Shown here piece after piece: positions 1 to 11,175 of a stretch of 37,049 nucleotides of DNA (within the stretch, counting starts at the first letter, position 1; each line of letters begins with the position of its first letter). A program made the translations under genes and the position numbers. The stretch is from assembly GCA_002427745.1 (NCBI GenBank), contig DIYF01000109.1, positions 1-37,049 of the forward strand, written 5' to 3'. Under the pieces are notes generated by a model. That model was not told the DNA's origin, ran no database searches, and saw only the letters and a program-made list of their open reading frames with translations. Origin of the DNA: Roseivirga sp. UBA6061 (lineage in GTDB: Bacteria > Bacteroidota > Bacteroidia > Cytophagales > Cyclobacteriaceae).

Positions 1-1381
1 GGCTGAGCTGCTGATCAAACCTGAGTATGAGTTCCTCTAACTGATTCACGATTTCGGGATACTGTTCTGCAAGGTTTTGTGCCTCACTGATATCTTCTTC
101 AAGATTAAAGAGAGATGGACTAAAAGGCTGGTCTCGTGGAAAACCGCGACTCTTGGCCACATGGAGCTTCCATTTACCCAACCGAACCGCCTCTGCCATT
201 CCGTTGGTAGCATAATAGAAAATGGGTTCATCTTCCAGCCCGGCCAAAGGCTTTCTGAGAAAATCGGCAATGTTCCTTCCATCGATTTTTCTGTCTGCCG
301 GTAATGGAGCCCCTGTAATTGTAGCCAGCGTAGGCATCAGGTCCATGGTGGTAACCGGCTCATTAGATACAAAGCCAGAGGGTATTTGCCGGGGCCATGT
401 AATGATTCCCGGTACCCGTTGCCCTCCCTCCCAGGTCTGGGTCTTCCAGCCTCTGAGCGGCTTTGCTGAACCCTCGTTTTCTGCGCGGTGAGGTCCGTTA
501 TCTGAGCTAAAGACAATGATGGTGTTTTCATACAACCCCTCCTTTTTCAGAAAGTCGATGAGCCTGCCAACATTCCAGTCTATTTCTGTGATCACATCAC
601 CATAGAGACCATAACCTGTACTGCCTTTAAATTCTTCGGAGGCATGCAGAGGTATATGAGGCATAACATGGGCCAGATAAAGAAAGAAGGGGCCTTCTCT
701 TCGGCCTTTGATATAATCTATGGCCGCATCGGTAAAGCGTCTGGTGAGAAGACTCTGGTCAGGGCCGGCTTCTACCTGTGTCTCATTTTCATACAGGGGC
801 AGCGGGGGTGATTGAAAATCCACACCGCGATAGTAGTACGAGTCCATGTCGTTGGAATAGGGCACACCAAAGAAGTAATCGAAGCCCTGATTGTTGGGCA
901 TGAACTCTGGCTGATGTCCGAGGTGCCACTTGCCCACACAGGCTGTCTGGTATCCAACCTGCCCAAGCATTTCGGCCATGGTAAACTCTTCTGGTGAAAG
1001 CCCCGTGGTGGAGAATGGTCTCAAAACGGACTCGTGCAGACCTACTCGCTTTGGATAGCTGCCCGTTAGCAAGGCCGCCCGGGAAGGGGTACAAACGGTA
1101 GCCGCTACATAGAAATCGGTAAAGCGGATGCCATCGGCCGCCAGCTGGTCAATATTCGGGGTCTGATAGGCTGTGGCTCCATAGCTACTCAGGTCGGCAT
1201 AGCCCTGATCGTCTGTGAATATGATGATGACATTGGGCCGGCCGGCTTCTTTCTCATCTGATGCGGTTTGACAGGCCACAACACAGAGGATCATTATCAA
1301 AAAAACCAGGAAAAGGCTGTGCCTCTTCGACCTGTTAATTGCGCTTGCCTTTGTGCTCTGATTCCGGTAGACTTTCCTCAT
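1..1381 (-). CDS. Arylsulfatase (S1 family), lipoprotein, 3' end outside window
   Basis: Formylglycine-dependent sulfatase that would remove sulfate esters from a glycan. The reading frame is open from an ATG at 1381 to the window edge (460 codons), so the C-terminus is missing, probably only slightly since family members are about 460-520 residues. A hydrophobic stretch ending in VVAC suggests a lipoprotein signal peptide. Seen directly: the metal-binding start VIIIFTDDQGYAD, the maturation motif C97-T-P-S-R101 (Cys type), GKWHLGH and a GFDYFFG segment like that of arylsulfatase A. The start overlaps the stop of the upstream sulfatase by ATGA, so the two are probably translationally coupled. 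A Cys-type sulfatase needs an anSME or FGE maturase, which is not in this window. The exact substrate is unknown; context suggests a fucosylated sulfated glycan. Confidence 0.9.
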   Translation of the reverse strand, partial: MRKVYRNQSTKASAINRSKRHSLFLVFLIMILCVVACQTASDEKEAGRPNVIIIFTDDQGYADLSSYGATAYQTPNIDQLAADGIRFTDFYVAATVCTPSRAALLTGSYPKRVGLHESVLRPFSTTGLSPEEFTMAEMLGQVGYQTACVGKWHLGHQPEFMPNNQGFDYFFGVPYSNDMDSYYYRGVDFQSPPLPLYENETQVEAGPDQSLLTRRFTDAAIDYIKGRREGPFFLYLAHVMPHIPLHASEEFKGSTGYGLYGDVITEIDWNVGRLIDFLKKEGLYENTIIVFSSDNGPHRAENEGSAKPLRGWKTQTWEGGQRVPGIITWPRQIPSGFVSNEPVTTMDLMPTLATITGAPLPADRKIDGRNIADFLRKPLAGLEDEPIFYYATNGMAEAVRLGKWKLHVAKSRGFPRDQPFSPSLFNLEEDISEAQNLAEQYPEIVNQLEELILRFDQQLS

Positions 1382-2835
1382 TCTGTGCTCCCGTAATCCT
1401 TCCCTAAATCATTGGTTCTTACTGCTGAGAGTTTTTCTCTGAGCCGTTTCTGAAAGATTCTTACAAGCTCTGCATGTTCAGGGTCGCCTGCCAGATTGGT
1501 ATACTGTCCGGGGTCCTTCTTCATATCAAACAGCTCTATTCCCTGTGAGGCGTCTTCACCATATTGGATATAGGCCCACTCGTCTGTTCTCAGCAGAAAT
1601 GTATTGCCCCCCTGCGTCACAGAAAATGCCATATCACGTACGGAATAAGCGGGGTCATCCAGTGTTTTGGTCAGGCTTTTTCCCTGTAAATGCTCCGAAT
1701 ACGAAAGTCCGGCCAGTTCGGCCACGGTAGGATACAGGTCAATCAACTCTACAAATGAGTGGCAGACTGCGGGTGCTTTTCCCGGTACCTTGATGATCAA
1801 CGGAACCCGTGCAGATTCTTCTTTTACACTCACCTTCATCCAGAATTCATGTTCCCCTAAATGAAAGCCATGGTCAGAAGTAAAAACAATAATGGTATTA
1901 TCCTCCAGCCCTTCTTCTCTCAATGTTTGCAACACCTTGCCCACTTGTCTGTCCATATAAGACACCGATGCATAGTAGGCCGCAATGGCCTTCTTTTTTT
2001 GCTCAGTAGTCATCTGAGCATTTTTGCTGGTTACATAATTGATCCCTCTTTTGGGGATGTCATCCCAGTCTCCTTCAAAATTAGGAGGCAGGCTCATTTC
2101 TTCATGGGGATAGGGGGCAAAGTCAACCTCAGGTGCCACGAAAGGCACATGTGGCCTTACAAAGCCCACTGCCAGAAAAAAGGGCTCCTCCTTATGTGTC
2201 CTGATGAGTTCTGAGGCCTTCGCGGCTGTTTTACCATCGGAATGCACCATATCATCGCCATCTGCCTTCACAATGGTCATCACATTACCTCCTTTGATGG
2301 GTTCTGTACCATCAGGGTTTCCCTGTACCAGCTCACCGGCTCCGGGGGCTGTCCATTCCGGACCCTGACTATTGAATCGCTCCGTCCAGGAGGCCTCGTC
2401 ATCGGTACCATTAGAACCTTTCTCGATATCGCCAGGCACTCCCATATGATAAATCTTGCTGACTCTTGCAGTATAATAACCGTTATTCCTGAACAGCTGA
2501 GGCCAGGTATTACGGTCAGGACCTATATTCTTACGTCCACTTACATAGCCAAAAGTCTGGGTAGCATTGGGGTAGTACCCTGACAGAAAGGAAGCCCTGG
2601 AAGGTCCACAGACGGGATATTGGCAGTATGCCCTGGTATACCGGATACCTGTGGCTGCAAGTGCATCAATGTGAGGGGTCTGAGACACTTCATTTTCGTA
2701 AGAAGAGACCGCTGTTGTCGTGAGATCATCAGCAATGATGAAAAGCACATTCATCTTTTTTTCAGGCTGACCACTCCCTGCACAAGTCGTAAGAATTGCA
2801 CATGCAGCCACCAGAAGAATCACCTTTTTTAACAT
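1378..2835 (-). CDS. Sulfatase, iduronate-2-sulfatase-like (S1 family), lipoprotein
   Basis: Complete 485-residue sulfatase. It begins with a lipoprotein-type signal (AILTTC, Cys18), then the metal-binding segment NVLFIIADDL and the maturation motif C76-G-P-S-R80, where Cys becomes formylglycine. The region after the motif (Tyr-rich, with a TWPQLFRNNGYYTARVSKIYH stretch at about residues 108-128) and the C-terminal TSDHGFHLGEH segment resemble iduronate-2-sulfatase-type enzymes rather than arylsulfatase A, so the two neighbouring sulfatases are likely to attack different sulfate positions. It lies 38 bases or more downstream of the GH29 gene and overlaps the next sulfatase by four bases. The exact sulfate position cannot be read from sequence alone. 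Confidence 0.92.
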   Translation of the reverse strand: MLKKVILLVAACAILTTCAGSGQPEKKMNVLFIIADDLTTTAVSSYENEVSQTPHIDALAATGIRYTRAYCQYPVCGPSRASFLSGYYPNATQTFGYVSGRKNIGPDRNTWPQLFRNNGYYTARVSKIYHMGVPGDIEKGSNGTDDEASWTERFNSQGPEWTAPGAGELVQGNPDGTEPIKGGNVMTIVKADGDDMVHSDGKTAAKASELIRTHKEEPFFLAVGFVRPHVPFVAPEVDFAPYPHEEMSLPPNFEGDWDDIPKRGINYVTSKNAQMTTEQKKKAIAAYYASVSYMDRQVGKVLQTLREEGLEDNTIIVFTSDHGFHLGEHEFWMKVSVKEESARVPLIIKVPGKAPAVCHSFVELIDLYPTVAELAGLSYSEHLQGKSLTKTLDDPAYSVRDMAFSVTQGGNTFLLRTDEWAYIQYGEDASQGIELFDMKKDPGQYTNLAGDPEHAELVRIFQKRLREKLSAVRTNDLGKDYGSTE

Positions 2836-2873
2836 AATTTCGAAGGTTATATTCTCAAAATGAAGACTTTATA

Positions 2874-4394
2874 CTACTCATTTATATCGGTAACCCTGAG
2901 CACAAAAGCATAATAATCTTCAGGCCGGTATTGCTGGGGATCAAAGTCCGGCATATTCACAATAATATCTTTACCTGATTTTCGATAGCTCAGCTCCTGC
3001 CCTGTGGCGAGCAGGGTAATCTTGGTTTCCCTTGAAGTCTTCAGGTTTTTGATGCGCAGCTTTTTACCCGGCCATTGCGGTGTAATGGCATAAATGTCCT
3101 TTCCTTTTGAAGTAAAGAAAAGCTCCTTTACAGCTTTGCCCGGCTGCTGATCAATGGTTTGCTTTAAGATATAGTCGCCTTCTACATAAGAATGACCTTC
3201 CTTCAGAAGCTTGAAATTTCGATCTCCTGAAGACCACTGGTATGACCTCTGCCATTTTCTGGTGCCATAAATTGCTTCTCCGTTAACTTCCAGCCACTTA
3301 CCTATCTGCATTAATCTTTCCTGCATGATCACAGGGATTTTCCCGGCTGCCGTAGGACCAACATTGATACAGAGGTTTCCTCCCTGACTTACGATATCGG
3401 CAAGCATCAGAATCAGCATCTGAGGAGAATTATAATCCTCGATATCTTCATTGCGGTTATAACCAAAGGAGAGGCCCATCCCCCTGATCTCCTCCCAGGG
3501 TTTATTAAAGTTTACCTCTTCTCTCAAATACTCCGTTGTGTAGTAACCTCCATGCTTGTGGCGTTGCCCTCCTACCCAGCGGTCGTTGATGACCACATCG
3601 TCCTTAACGGGTGATTCATTAAATAGCCAGGCCAGGAGCTCTTTGCTCCTCCAATAGTCATCTCCCTTTTCCCATTCTCCATCAGCATAGAGTATATCAG
3701 GTTTGTATCGGGTCACCAGGTCTTTGAACTGAGGGTGATAGTAATCCGTCACAAACTTATCCAGCCCGGCCTGATACCAGGGATGGTACCATTCGTACAG
3801 AGAGTAGTAGAGCCCTGCTTTCAGGCCTGCATCTTTCATGGCTTTTACATAGTCTCCCACCAGGTCACGCTTTGGTCCTGTCTCGGTACTACTCCATAAA
3901 TAGCCCCTTGATTTGGTGGAATGCTCATTGGGCCAAAGTGTAAAACCATCGTGGTGCTTGGAGGTCATAACCACATACTTTGCCCCGGATTTCTTAAAGA
4001 TCTCAGCCCATTTTTCAGGGTCATATAACTCTGCTTTCCATCTTTTAGCAAAGTCAATATAGTTGAAATCTTCACCATAGGTCTTCTTATGAAATTCAGG
4101 AATTTCCTGCCCTGTAAATTTGCCGTTGCCAAAGACGCTCTGTGACTGAAACCAGGTTTGGTACCATTCTTCATAGGTGCCCTTGGGTGACCAGGAAGGT
4201 ACAGAGTACGGCCCCCAGTGAATGAAAATGCCAAACTTGGCGTCCTCAAACCAACCGGCTACCGGCCTTTGGTCCAAAGACTCCCAGTCTGCCATGTACT
4301 TTTTGTCCTGGGCACCGGCCCATGTTGTGCTCAAGGCAAGGCCGATAAACATCGACAGAATTCTCGAAAAAACCGGAGTATACGATTGCTTCAT
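2874..4394 (-). CDS. GH29 alpha-L-fucosidase, secreted
   Basis: Removes terminal alpha-L-fucose from glycans by a retaining mechanism. I chose the ATG at 4394 over an upstream one at 4433 because it starts directly with a Sec signal peptide (MKQSYTP... ending AGAQ); this gives 506 residues. GH29 hallmarks are present: FGIFIHWGPYSVPSW, YVVMTSKHHDGFTLWP, and ILYADGEWE, whose Asp (about residue 238) sits where the GH29 nucleophile lies. A C-terminal beta-sandwich domain follows. It stands between the GH20 hexosaminidase and two sulfatases on the same strand, and close to a fucose uptake operon, so released fucose would be used by the cell. Linkage preference (1,2/1,3/1,4/1,6) is not predictable here. 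Confidence 0.93.
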   Translation of the reverse strand: MKQSYTPVFSRILSMFIGLALSTTWAGAQDKKYMADWESLDQRPVAGWFEDAKFGIFIHWGPYSVPSWSPKGTYEEWYQTWFQSQSVFGNGKFTGQEIPEFHKKTYGEDFNYIDFAKRWKAELYDPEKWAEIFKKSGAKYVVMTSKHHDGFTLWPNEHSTKSRGYLWSSTETGPKRDLVGDYVKAMKDAGLKAGLYYSLYEWYHPWYQAGLDKFVTDYYHPQFKDLVTRYKPDILYADGEWEKGDDYWRSKELLAWLFNESPVKDDVVINDRWVGGQRHKHGGYYTTEYLREEVNFNKPWEEIRGMGLSFGYNRNEDIEDYNSPQMLILMLADIVSQGGNLCINVGPTAAGKIPVIMQERLMQIGKWLEVNGEAIYGTRKWQRSYQWSSGDRNFKLLKEGHSYVEGDYILKQTIDQQPGKAVKELFFTSKGKDIYAITPQWPGKKLRIKNLKTSRETKITLLATGQELSYRKSGKDIIVNMPDFDPQQYRPEDYYAFVLRVTDINE

Positions 4395-4603
4395 ATTCAA
4401 AAAGTAAAAGTTGTTAAGCCGGAGTAAAAACATCAGTCGATGTCTTTTTCCAACTTGTGATTTCTTGCTTACACATGGCAGAGAGTAACATTTTTGTGCC
4501 TGTTGTCATTTTCTCCCAGGCACAATATGGGGGACAAATACATTGCGTTTTTCAAAGCGAAAGGTAGAGAGAAGCTTAGTCCGACATCGCATAAACAACC
4601 TGC

Positions 4604-6913
4604 TCATTGCTTGTAGAGGTACTTGCTCAACCCTTGTTTGTCCTTACCTGGTGTTTCTACATTTACTCTCAGTACGTTTCCACCACCAAGTTCGAAGTAC
4701 ACCACCTTTATAGGGTGTAAACCTGCTCTTAAAAAGACCTGGCCAAACTTCTCCTGTTCGCCATGGAGACCGTCATTATCAACCACCAGTTCATCACCAA
4801 TATACAAGACACTACCATCATCCGAAGCCGTGGAGAAAGTGTACAGTCCGTCTTCCTCTGCCTTAAAATAGCCCTCAAAGCGAATAGCAAACTGATCTTC
4901 ATTTACATCATCAGGAAAGCTAAAGTCGGTAGGTGAATAGGTACTTTTTTTATCAGACTCTTTGATCTGATCGGTGTTGCGGTAGCTACCCTCATAATAA
5001 GTGGCATCGAGACCATGCTGCCTAAGCTCAAGGTTCAGAGCATTCTTATAAGATTTCTTTGAAAAATCTGCGCGGTATTGTTTTAGCACATTACCCTTTT
5101 TTCCTATCGCAGCGATTCTGAATTGGGTGTCTTCGGTCACTGTAACAGGGCCGGTATAAGAGGTGGAGCTTATACCTGGCTCGCTGCCATCGGTGGTAAT
5201 ATAAACACTGGCCCCTTCTATAGGGTTGTCAATCTCTAAAACTCCCTGATCTACGAAGGCATTGTTCTCTCTGAATCCCGTCAAATCAGGATAATGCACA
5301 AAATAATTGTACTCCAATTCATCGTAGCGCAGATACTGCTTCTTGAGTTTTTCCTGAAATCTCTCCCAATCCCGACTCTTTGCAGAGCTCCATAATACTT
5401 CAGACAAAGCGGTCATACGGGGCAAAATCATGTATTCTACGTGCTCCTGTGTTTTCATGTATTCGGTCCAGACATTGCCCTGTGCACCCAACACATGCTT
5501 TGCTTCAGCTGGTGTAAGCTCTTTGGGTACCGGTTCATAATGATACACTTTTTCAAGAGGTGTAAACCCACCTATAGCCAGTGGTTCTCCCGGGCTTCTC
5601 GATTGATAGAAGTCGAAATAACAGTGACTTCCCGGGGTCATTACCACATCATGACCTTCTTTAGCGGCCTCAATGCCTCCGGCCTCACCTCTCCATGACA
5701 TCACCGTGGCGTTGGGAGCCAGGCCTCCTTCAAGAATCTCATCCCAGCCAATAATTCTTCTGCCTTTGCTGTTCAGGAATTTCTCGATGCGCTGGATAAA
5801 ATAGCTTTGTAATTCGAATTCATCTTTCAGACCTTCCTTTCTGATTACATCTTGGGCCACCCTGCTCGCTTTCCATCGACTTTTCGGAGCTTCATCCCCT
5901 CCAATGTGGATGTATTTACCCGGGAAGAGCGCCATTACTTCAGTGAGTACATCTTCCAGAAAGGAGAAGGTCTCTTCTTTAGGACAGTAGATATCTTCGA
6001 AAACGCCCCAATGCTGTGCTACCGCAAACGGACCTGCTGTACAGCCCAGCCCGGGATAGGCAGCCAGGGCAGCAAGTGAATGGCCTGGTAGTTCAATTTC
6101 AGGGATTACCGTAACATGGCGTTCAGCCGCATAGGCTACAATTTCTTTTACCTCTTCCTGTGTATAAAAACCTCCATATCGTTCTCCATCATACTTTCTC
6201 GGGTTATTGCCCAGGTGACCAATGAGTGTTCCATCCCGCCAGGCGCCTACCTCGGTCAGTCTGGGGTACTTTTTGATCTCAATGCGCCAACCCTGATCTT
6301 CCGTAAGGTGCCAGTGGAAGGTATTCATCTTGTGCATGGCGATGAGATCGATGTACTCTTTGATGAATTCAGGAGGGAAAAAATGGCGCCCTACATCCAG
6401 ATGCATACCCCTGTAGCTAAAACGAGGTTCATCTTCTATTTCTACAGCCGGAATATACCAATCAACGTTTTCTGACCCCTCTCCTTCTATTTGATAGGGA
6501 AGTAGCTGACGCAGGGTTTGTACTCCGTAGAACAGCCCTGCGGAACTTCCGGCAGTGAGTAATACTTTATCAGGACTTACCGACAGTTGATAAGCTTCGG
6601 GATGGGTTATGCTTTGGTCTAGTTTGAATTCAATATCCGCATTTCCTGCTTCTTCCAGATTGAAGCCGGTGGCTGCAGAAATCAGCCCCTTGAAATAACG
6701 TTTTACTTCGGCTACTCCAGGTTCGTTGGTGGCCAAGATGCTGGTTTCGGCAGACAGCTCAAAAACTCCTGGCCGGGCCATCAGGTTCGCTGGCTCTGGC
6801 ATGATGGTATAGGCCTCTTCCGGGTTTTCTTTGGGAGAGCCACAGGCCATTACCAGGGCAAAGGCCAGGAAAGAGACGAACCGAAGGGTTTGAGTAGGTA
6901 TGTTCTTATTCAT
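4604..6913 (-). CDS. GH20 beta-N-acetylhexosaminidase with PA14 domain, lipoprotein
   Basis: Exo-acting hexosaminidase using substrate-assisted catalysis on terminal GlcNAc or GalNAc. Layout of the 769 residues: lipoprotein signal with lipobox VMAC (Cys24); GH20b N-terminal domain about 33-163; catalytic barrel about 165-510 beginning RGMHLDVGRHF, with FHWHLTEDQGWR and the catalytic pair D340-E341 in HIGGDEAPKSRW; a chitobiase-like beta domain about 545-620; and a PA14 carbohydrate-binding-type domain at 634-769 (YFKAEEDGLYTF, then SDDGS). It is first in a minus-strand run with GH29 and two sulfatases, separated from GH29 by about 209 bases. With these neighbours it probably trims a sulfated, fucosylated glycan containing N-acetylhexosamine. 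Confidence 0.95.
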   Translation of the reverse strand: MNKNIPTQTLRFVSFLAFALVMACGSPKENPEEAYTIMPEPANLMARPGVFELSAETSILATNEPGVAEVKRYFKGLISAATGFNLEEAGNADIEFKLDQSITHPEAYQLSVSPDKVLLTAGSSAGLFYGVQTLRQLLPYQIEGEGSENVDWYIPAVEIEDEPRFSYRGMHLDVGRHFFPPEFIKEYIDLIAMHKMNTFHWHLTEDQGWRIEIKKYPRLTEVGAWRDGTLIGHLGNNPRKYDGERYGGFYTQEEVKEIVAYAAERHVTVIPEIELPGHSLAALAAYPGLGCTAGPFAVAQHWGVFEDIYCPKEETFSFLEDVLTEVMALFPGKYIHIGGDEAPKSRWKASRVAQDVIRKEGLKDEFELQSYFIQRIEKFLNSKGRRIIGWDEILEGGLAPNATVMSWRGEAGGIEAAKEGHDVVMTPGSHCYFDFYQSRSPGEPLAIGGFTPLEKVYHYEPVPKELTPAEAKHVLGAQGNVWTEYMKTQEHVEYMILPRMTALSEVLWSSAKSRDWERFQEKLKKQYLRYDELEYNYFVHYPDLTGFRENNAFVDQGVLEIDNPIEGASVYITTDGSEPGISSTSYTGPVTVTEDTQFRIAAIGKKGNVLKQYRADFSKKSYKNALNLELRQHGLDATYYEGSYRNTDQIKESDKKSTYSPTDFSFPDDVNEDQFAIRFEGYFKAEEDGLYTFSTASDDGSVLYIGDELVVDNDGLHGEQEKFGQVFLRAGLHPIKVVYFELGGGNVLRVNVETPGKDKQGLSKYLYKQ

Positions 6914-7250
6914 TTATACACCATTTTTATTCTTTTGGGGGTATTTGAGAAAGCTGAATAATACCAACCCACAAGCAGGAGACTATATCTATTCCTCATT
7001 CCTACTAGCCTGACTGTATTCTTTGAAGAAGTATTCAGACATAACTGCTTACCATGCCTTCGTCAAGTCATCACACAATCCGGCATATTGAATTCCGGGT
7101 TTAAAGAACGCAGTTTCCGGGCTGTTTAGATAGCAACCCGTTCACCAATACCCATACTGAATTTGCTTTCGACTGTAAGTCAATTTCGGGAAGGCGTGTG
7201 GTAACTTTGGGTTAAGAGAGTTTTTGACTTAGGTCTAAACTTGCGAACTA
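6914..7250. other. Intergenic region upstream of the GH20 gene
   Basis: 337 bases between the GH20 start and the end of the lactate dehydrogenase gene. Both strands were read. There is no convincing ORF, tRNA or strong hairpin. The 7-base direct repeat TTCCGGG occurs at 7094 and 7115. A TAACTTTG box at 7202-7209 matches the Bacteroidota -7 element on the plus strand, but no plus-strand gene follows. The minus-strand promoter of the GH20 operon should lie here but I could not identify it. Confidence 0.5.
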
Positions 7251-8402
7251 TCAGGCTTTGAGCCTGTCCACAAGACTACTGACATCTTCACAGCACAACT
7301 GCTCTAATACCTGCTGTAACTGGGCTTTGAGTATAGATACGGTGTGATTGCCTCCTTTATTACCCAATGCGCCTACCCCATACATAAAAGTACGCCCGAG
7401 GAAAGTAAACTCTGCCCCACTTGCTACAGCCCTGGCCACATCAGGCCCCGAACGCAGGCCACTGTCTATCATAATCCTGATCTGACCTTTATAGTTGTCT
7501 ACAATTCTGCTCAGGGGTTTTATGGTAGATTCTCCGGCATCCAACTGACGACCACCGTGATTGGATACAATGATACCATCCAGCCCCAGTTCTATGGCCA
7601 TTCGCGTATCCGCTTCACTGGCCACTCCCTTCAATACCAGGTTACCCTTCCATTGATCGCGGATTCCGGCAATCTTATCTCTGTCCAGGCGACCCTCAAA
7701 CATCTGATTCATAAAGGCACCCAGGCCTTTCAGGTTCAGATTAGAAGGCATATAGGGTTTTAAAGTGGCGAAATCAGGCTGTCCGTGTTTCAATGTTCCC
7801 AGTGCCCAACGCGGGTTCAGTAAAATCTGAACCATATTGGCCAGAGTCATTTTGGGAGGCATGGACAGTCCGTTTCTGATATCGCGAGGCCTGAAACCAA
7901 AGGTAGGTACATCACAGAGGAGCACCAGTGTCTTATAACCGCTGTCGGCTGCTCTTTTCAGAATATCATCACGATGACTGAGGTCAGCCGGGTGATAGAG
8001 CTGAAACCAGGCTTTTCCTTCCGTAAGCTCAGCTACACGTTCCAGACTGCTGGTAGCCACAGTGCTGAGTATAAAGGGCACATTATGCTCAAAGGCGGCC
8101 CTGGCCAGTATTTCTGTGGCATTGGGCCAGATAAGCCCCTGAAGGCCGATAGGTGCTATGCCGAAGGGAGCATCGTAGACCTCTCCAAAAAGTTCGGTTT
8201 TTAATGAGCTACTGCTATAAGGTACCAGGTACTCGGGTATCAGGGTAACCTCCCGTAATTCCCTGGCATTTCGGTCGAGATTCACGTCCTCATTACAGCC
8301 TCCATCAAGGTATTCAAAGGCAAATTTTGGCATGCGTCTCCTGGCTCTCTGACGCAAGTCTTCAATGGCCGGAAATCTTCGATCAAAAGCTGGCTGACTC
8401 AT
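7251..8402 (-). CDS. lldD: FMN-dependent alpha-hydroxy-acid dehydrogenase, probably L-lactate dehydrogenase
   Basis: Flavoenzyme of the glycolate oxidase/L-lactate dehydrogenase family (383 residues, usual length) oxidising an L-2-hydroxy acid, most likely L-lactate to pyruvate. The family signature S-N-H-G-G-R-Q occurs at 280-286, with catalytic His282; the FMN-binding Lys258 (VLKG) and the phosphate-binding end segment (IDSGLRSGPDVARA, FLGRTFMYG) are present. No signal peptide; probably cytosolic or peripherally bound. It starts three bases after the mutarotase stop, making it the last gene of a four-gene operon. In oxidative L-fucose degradation one end product is L-lactate, which fits this position. 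Glycolate or mandelate oxidation cannot be excluded from sequence. Confidence 0.88.
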   Translation of the reverse strand: MSQPAFDRRFPAIEDLRQRARRRMPKFAFEYLDGGCNEDVNLDRNARELREVTLIPEYLVPYSSSSLKTELFGEVYDAPFGIAPIGLQGLIWPNATEILARAAFEHNVPFILSTVATSSLERVAELTEGKAWFQLYHPADLSHRDDILKRAADSGYKTLVLLCDVPTFGFRPRDIRNGLSMPPKMTLANMVQILLNPRWALGTLKHGQPDFATLKPYMPSNLNLKGLGAFMNQMFEGRLDRDKIAGIRDQWKGNLVLKGVASEADTRMAIELGLDGIIVSNHGGRQLDAGESTIKPLSRIVDNYKGQIRIMIDSGLRSGPDVARAVASGAEFTFLGRTFMYGVGALGNKGGNHTVSILKAQLQQVLEQLCCEDVSSLVDRLKA

Positions 8403-8405
8403 GCT

Positions 8406-8736
8406 TTATCCGTTTAAGTCAAATATTTTCTCCATGAGCATCCATTTTTCCCCGGATTTGGACTGGGGTAAAGCCTGCTGATATTTCCACATCGACTCTT
8501 CCCACTCCCTGACCTTAGGGTTGGCTTCATCCATCTTGTTTTTACGCTCGAAGCTGAATGAATCATCGGCTATAATCTGCATCATCAGCCGGTTATCCAG
8601 CAGATAAATCCTCATTTGCTCAATTCCCGTATCTCTGATACTGGCTTCAACTTCAGGCCAGACCTGTTCATGATGACGCTTGTATTCTGCTATCAATACC
8701 GGATCATCTTTGAGATCCAGGGTCAGTACATATTCC

Positions 8737-8744
<8 letters not shown>
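8406..8744 (-). CDS. RhaM-family L-rhamnose/L-fucose mutarotase
   Basis: Small (112 residues) dimeric alpha/beta-barrel type protein of the RhaM (former DUF718) family, which interconverts alpha and beta anomers of 6-deoxyhexoses. Visible features are the start YVLTLDLKDDPVLIAEYKRHH, then VWPEV, IYLLDNRLMM and the C-terminal WMLMEKIFDL. I chose the ATG at 8744 (MPKEYVL) because it overlaps the permease stop by only eight bases (ATGCCTAA); the longer start at 8765 would overlap by 29. Placed between a FucP-type permease and a lactate dehydrogenase, it likely works on L-fucose, although the family name is based on rhamnose. Confidence 0.88.

Positions 8745-11175
<2,431 letters not shown>

Noticed and set aside
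7094..7121. Direct repeat TTCCGGG twice upstream of the GH20 operon
   Set aside because: Only seven bases and no further copies or link to a promoter.
7202..7209. Plus-strand TAACTTTG matching the -7 promoter consensus
   Set aside because: No -33 element at the right distance and no plus-strand gene downstream.
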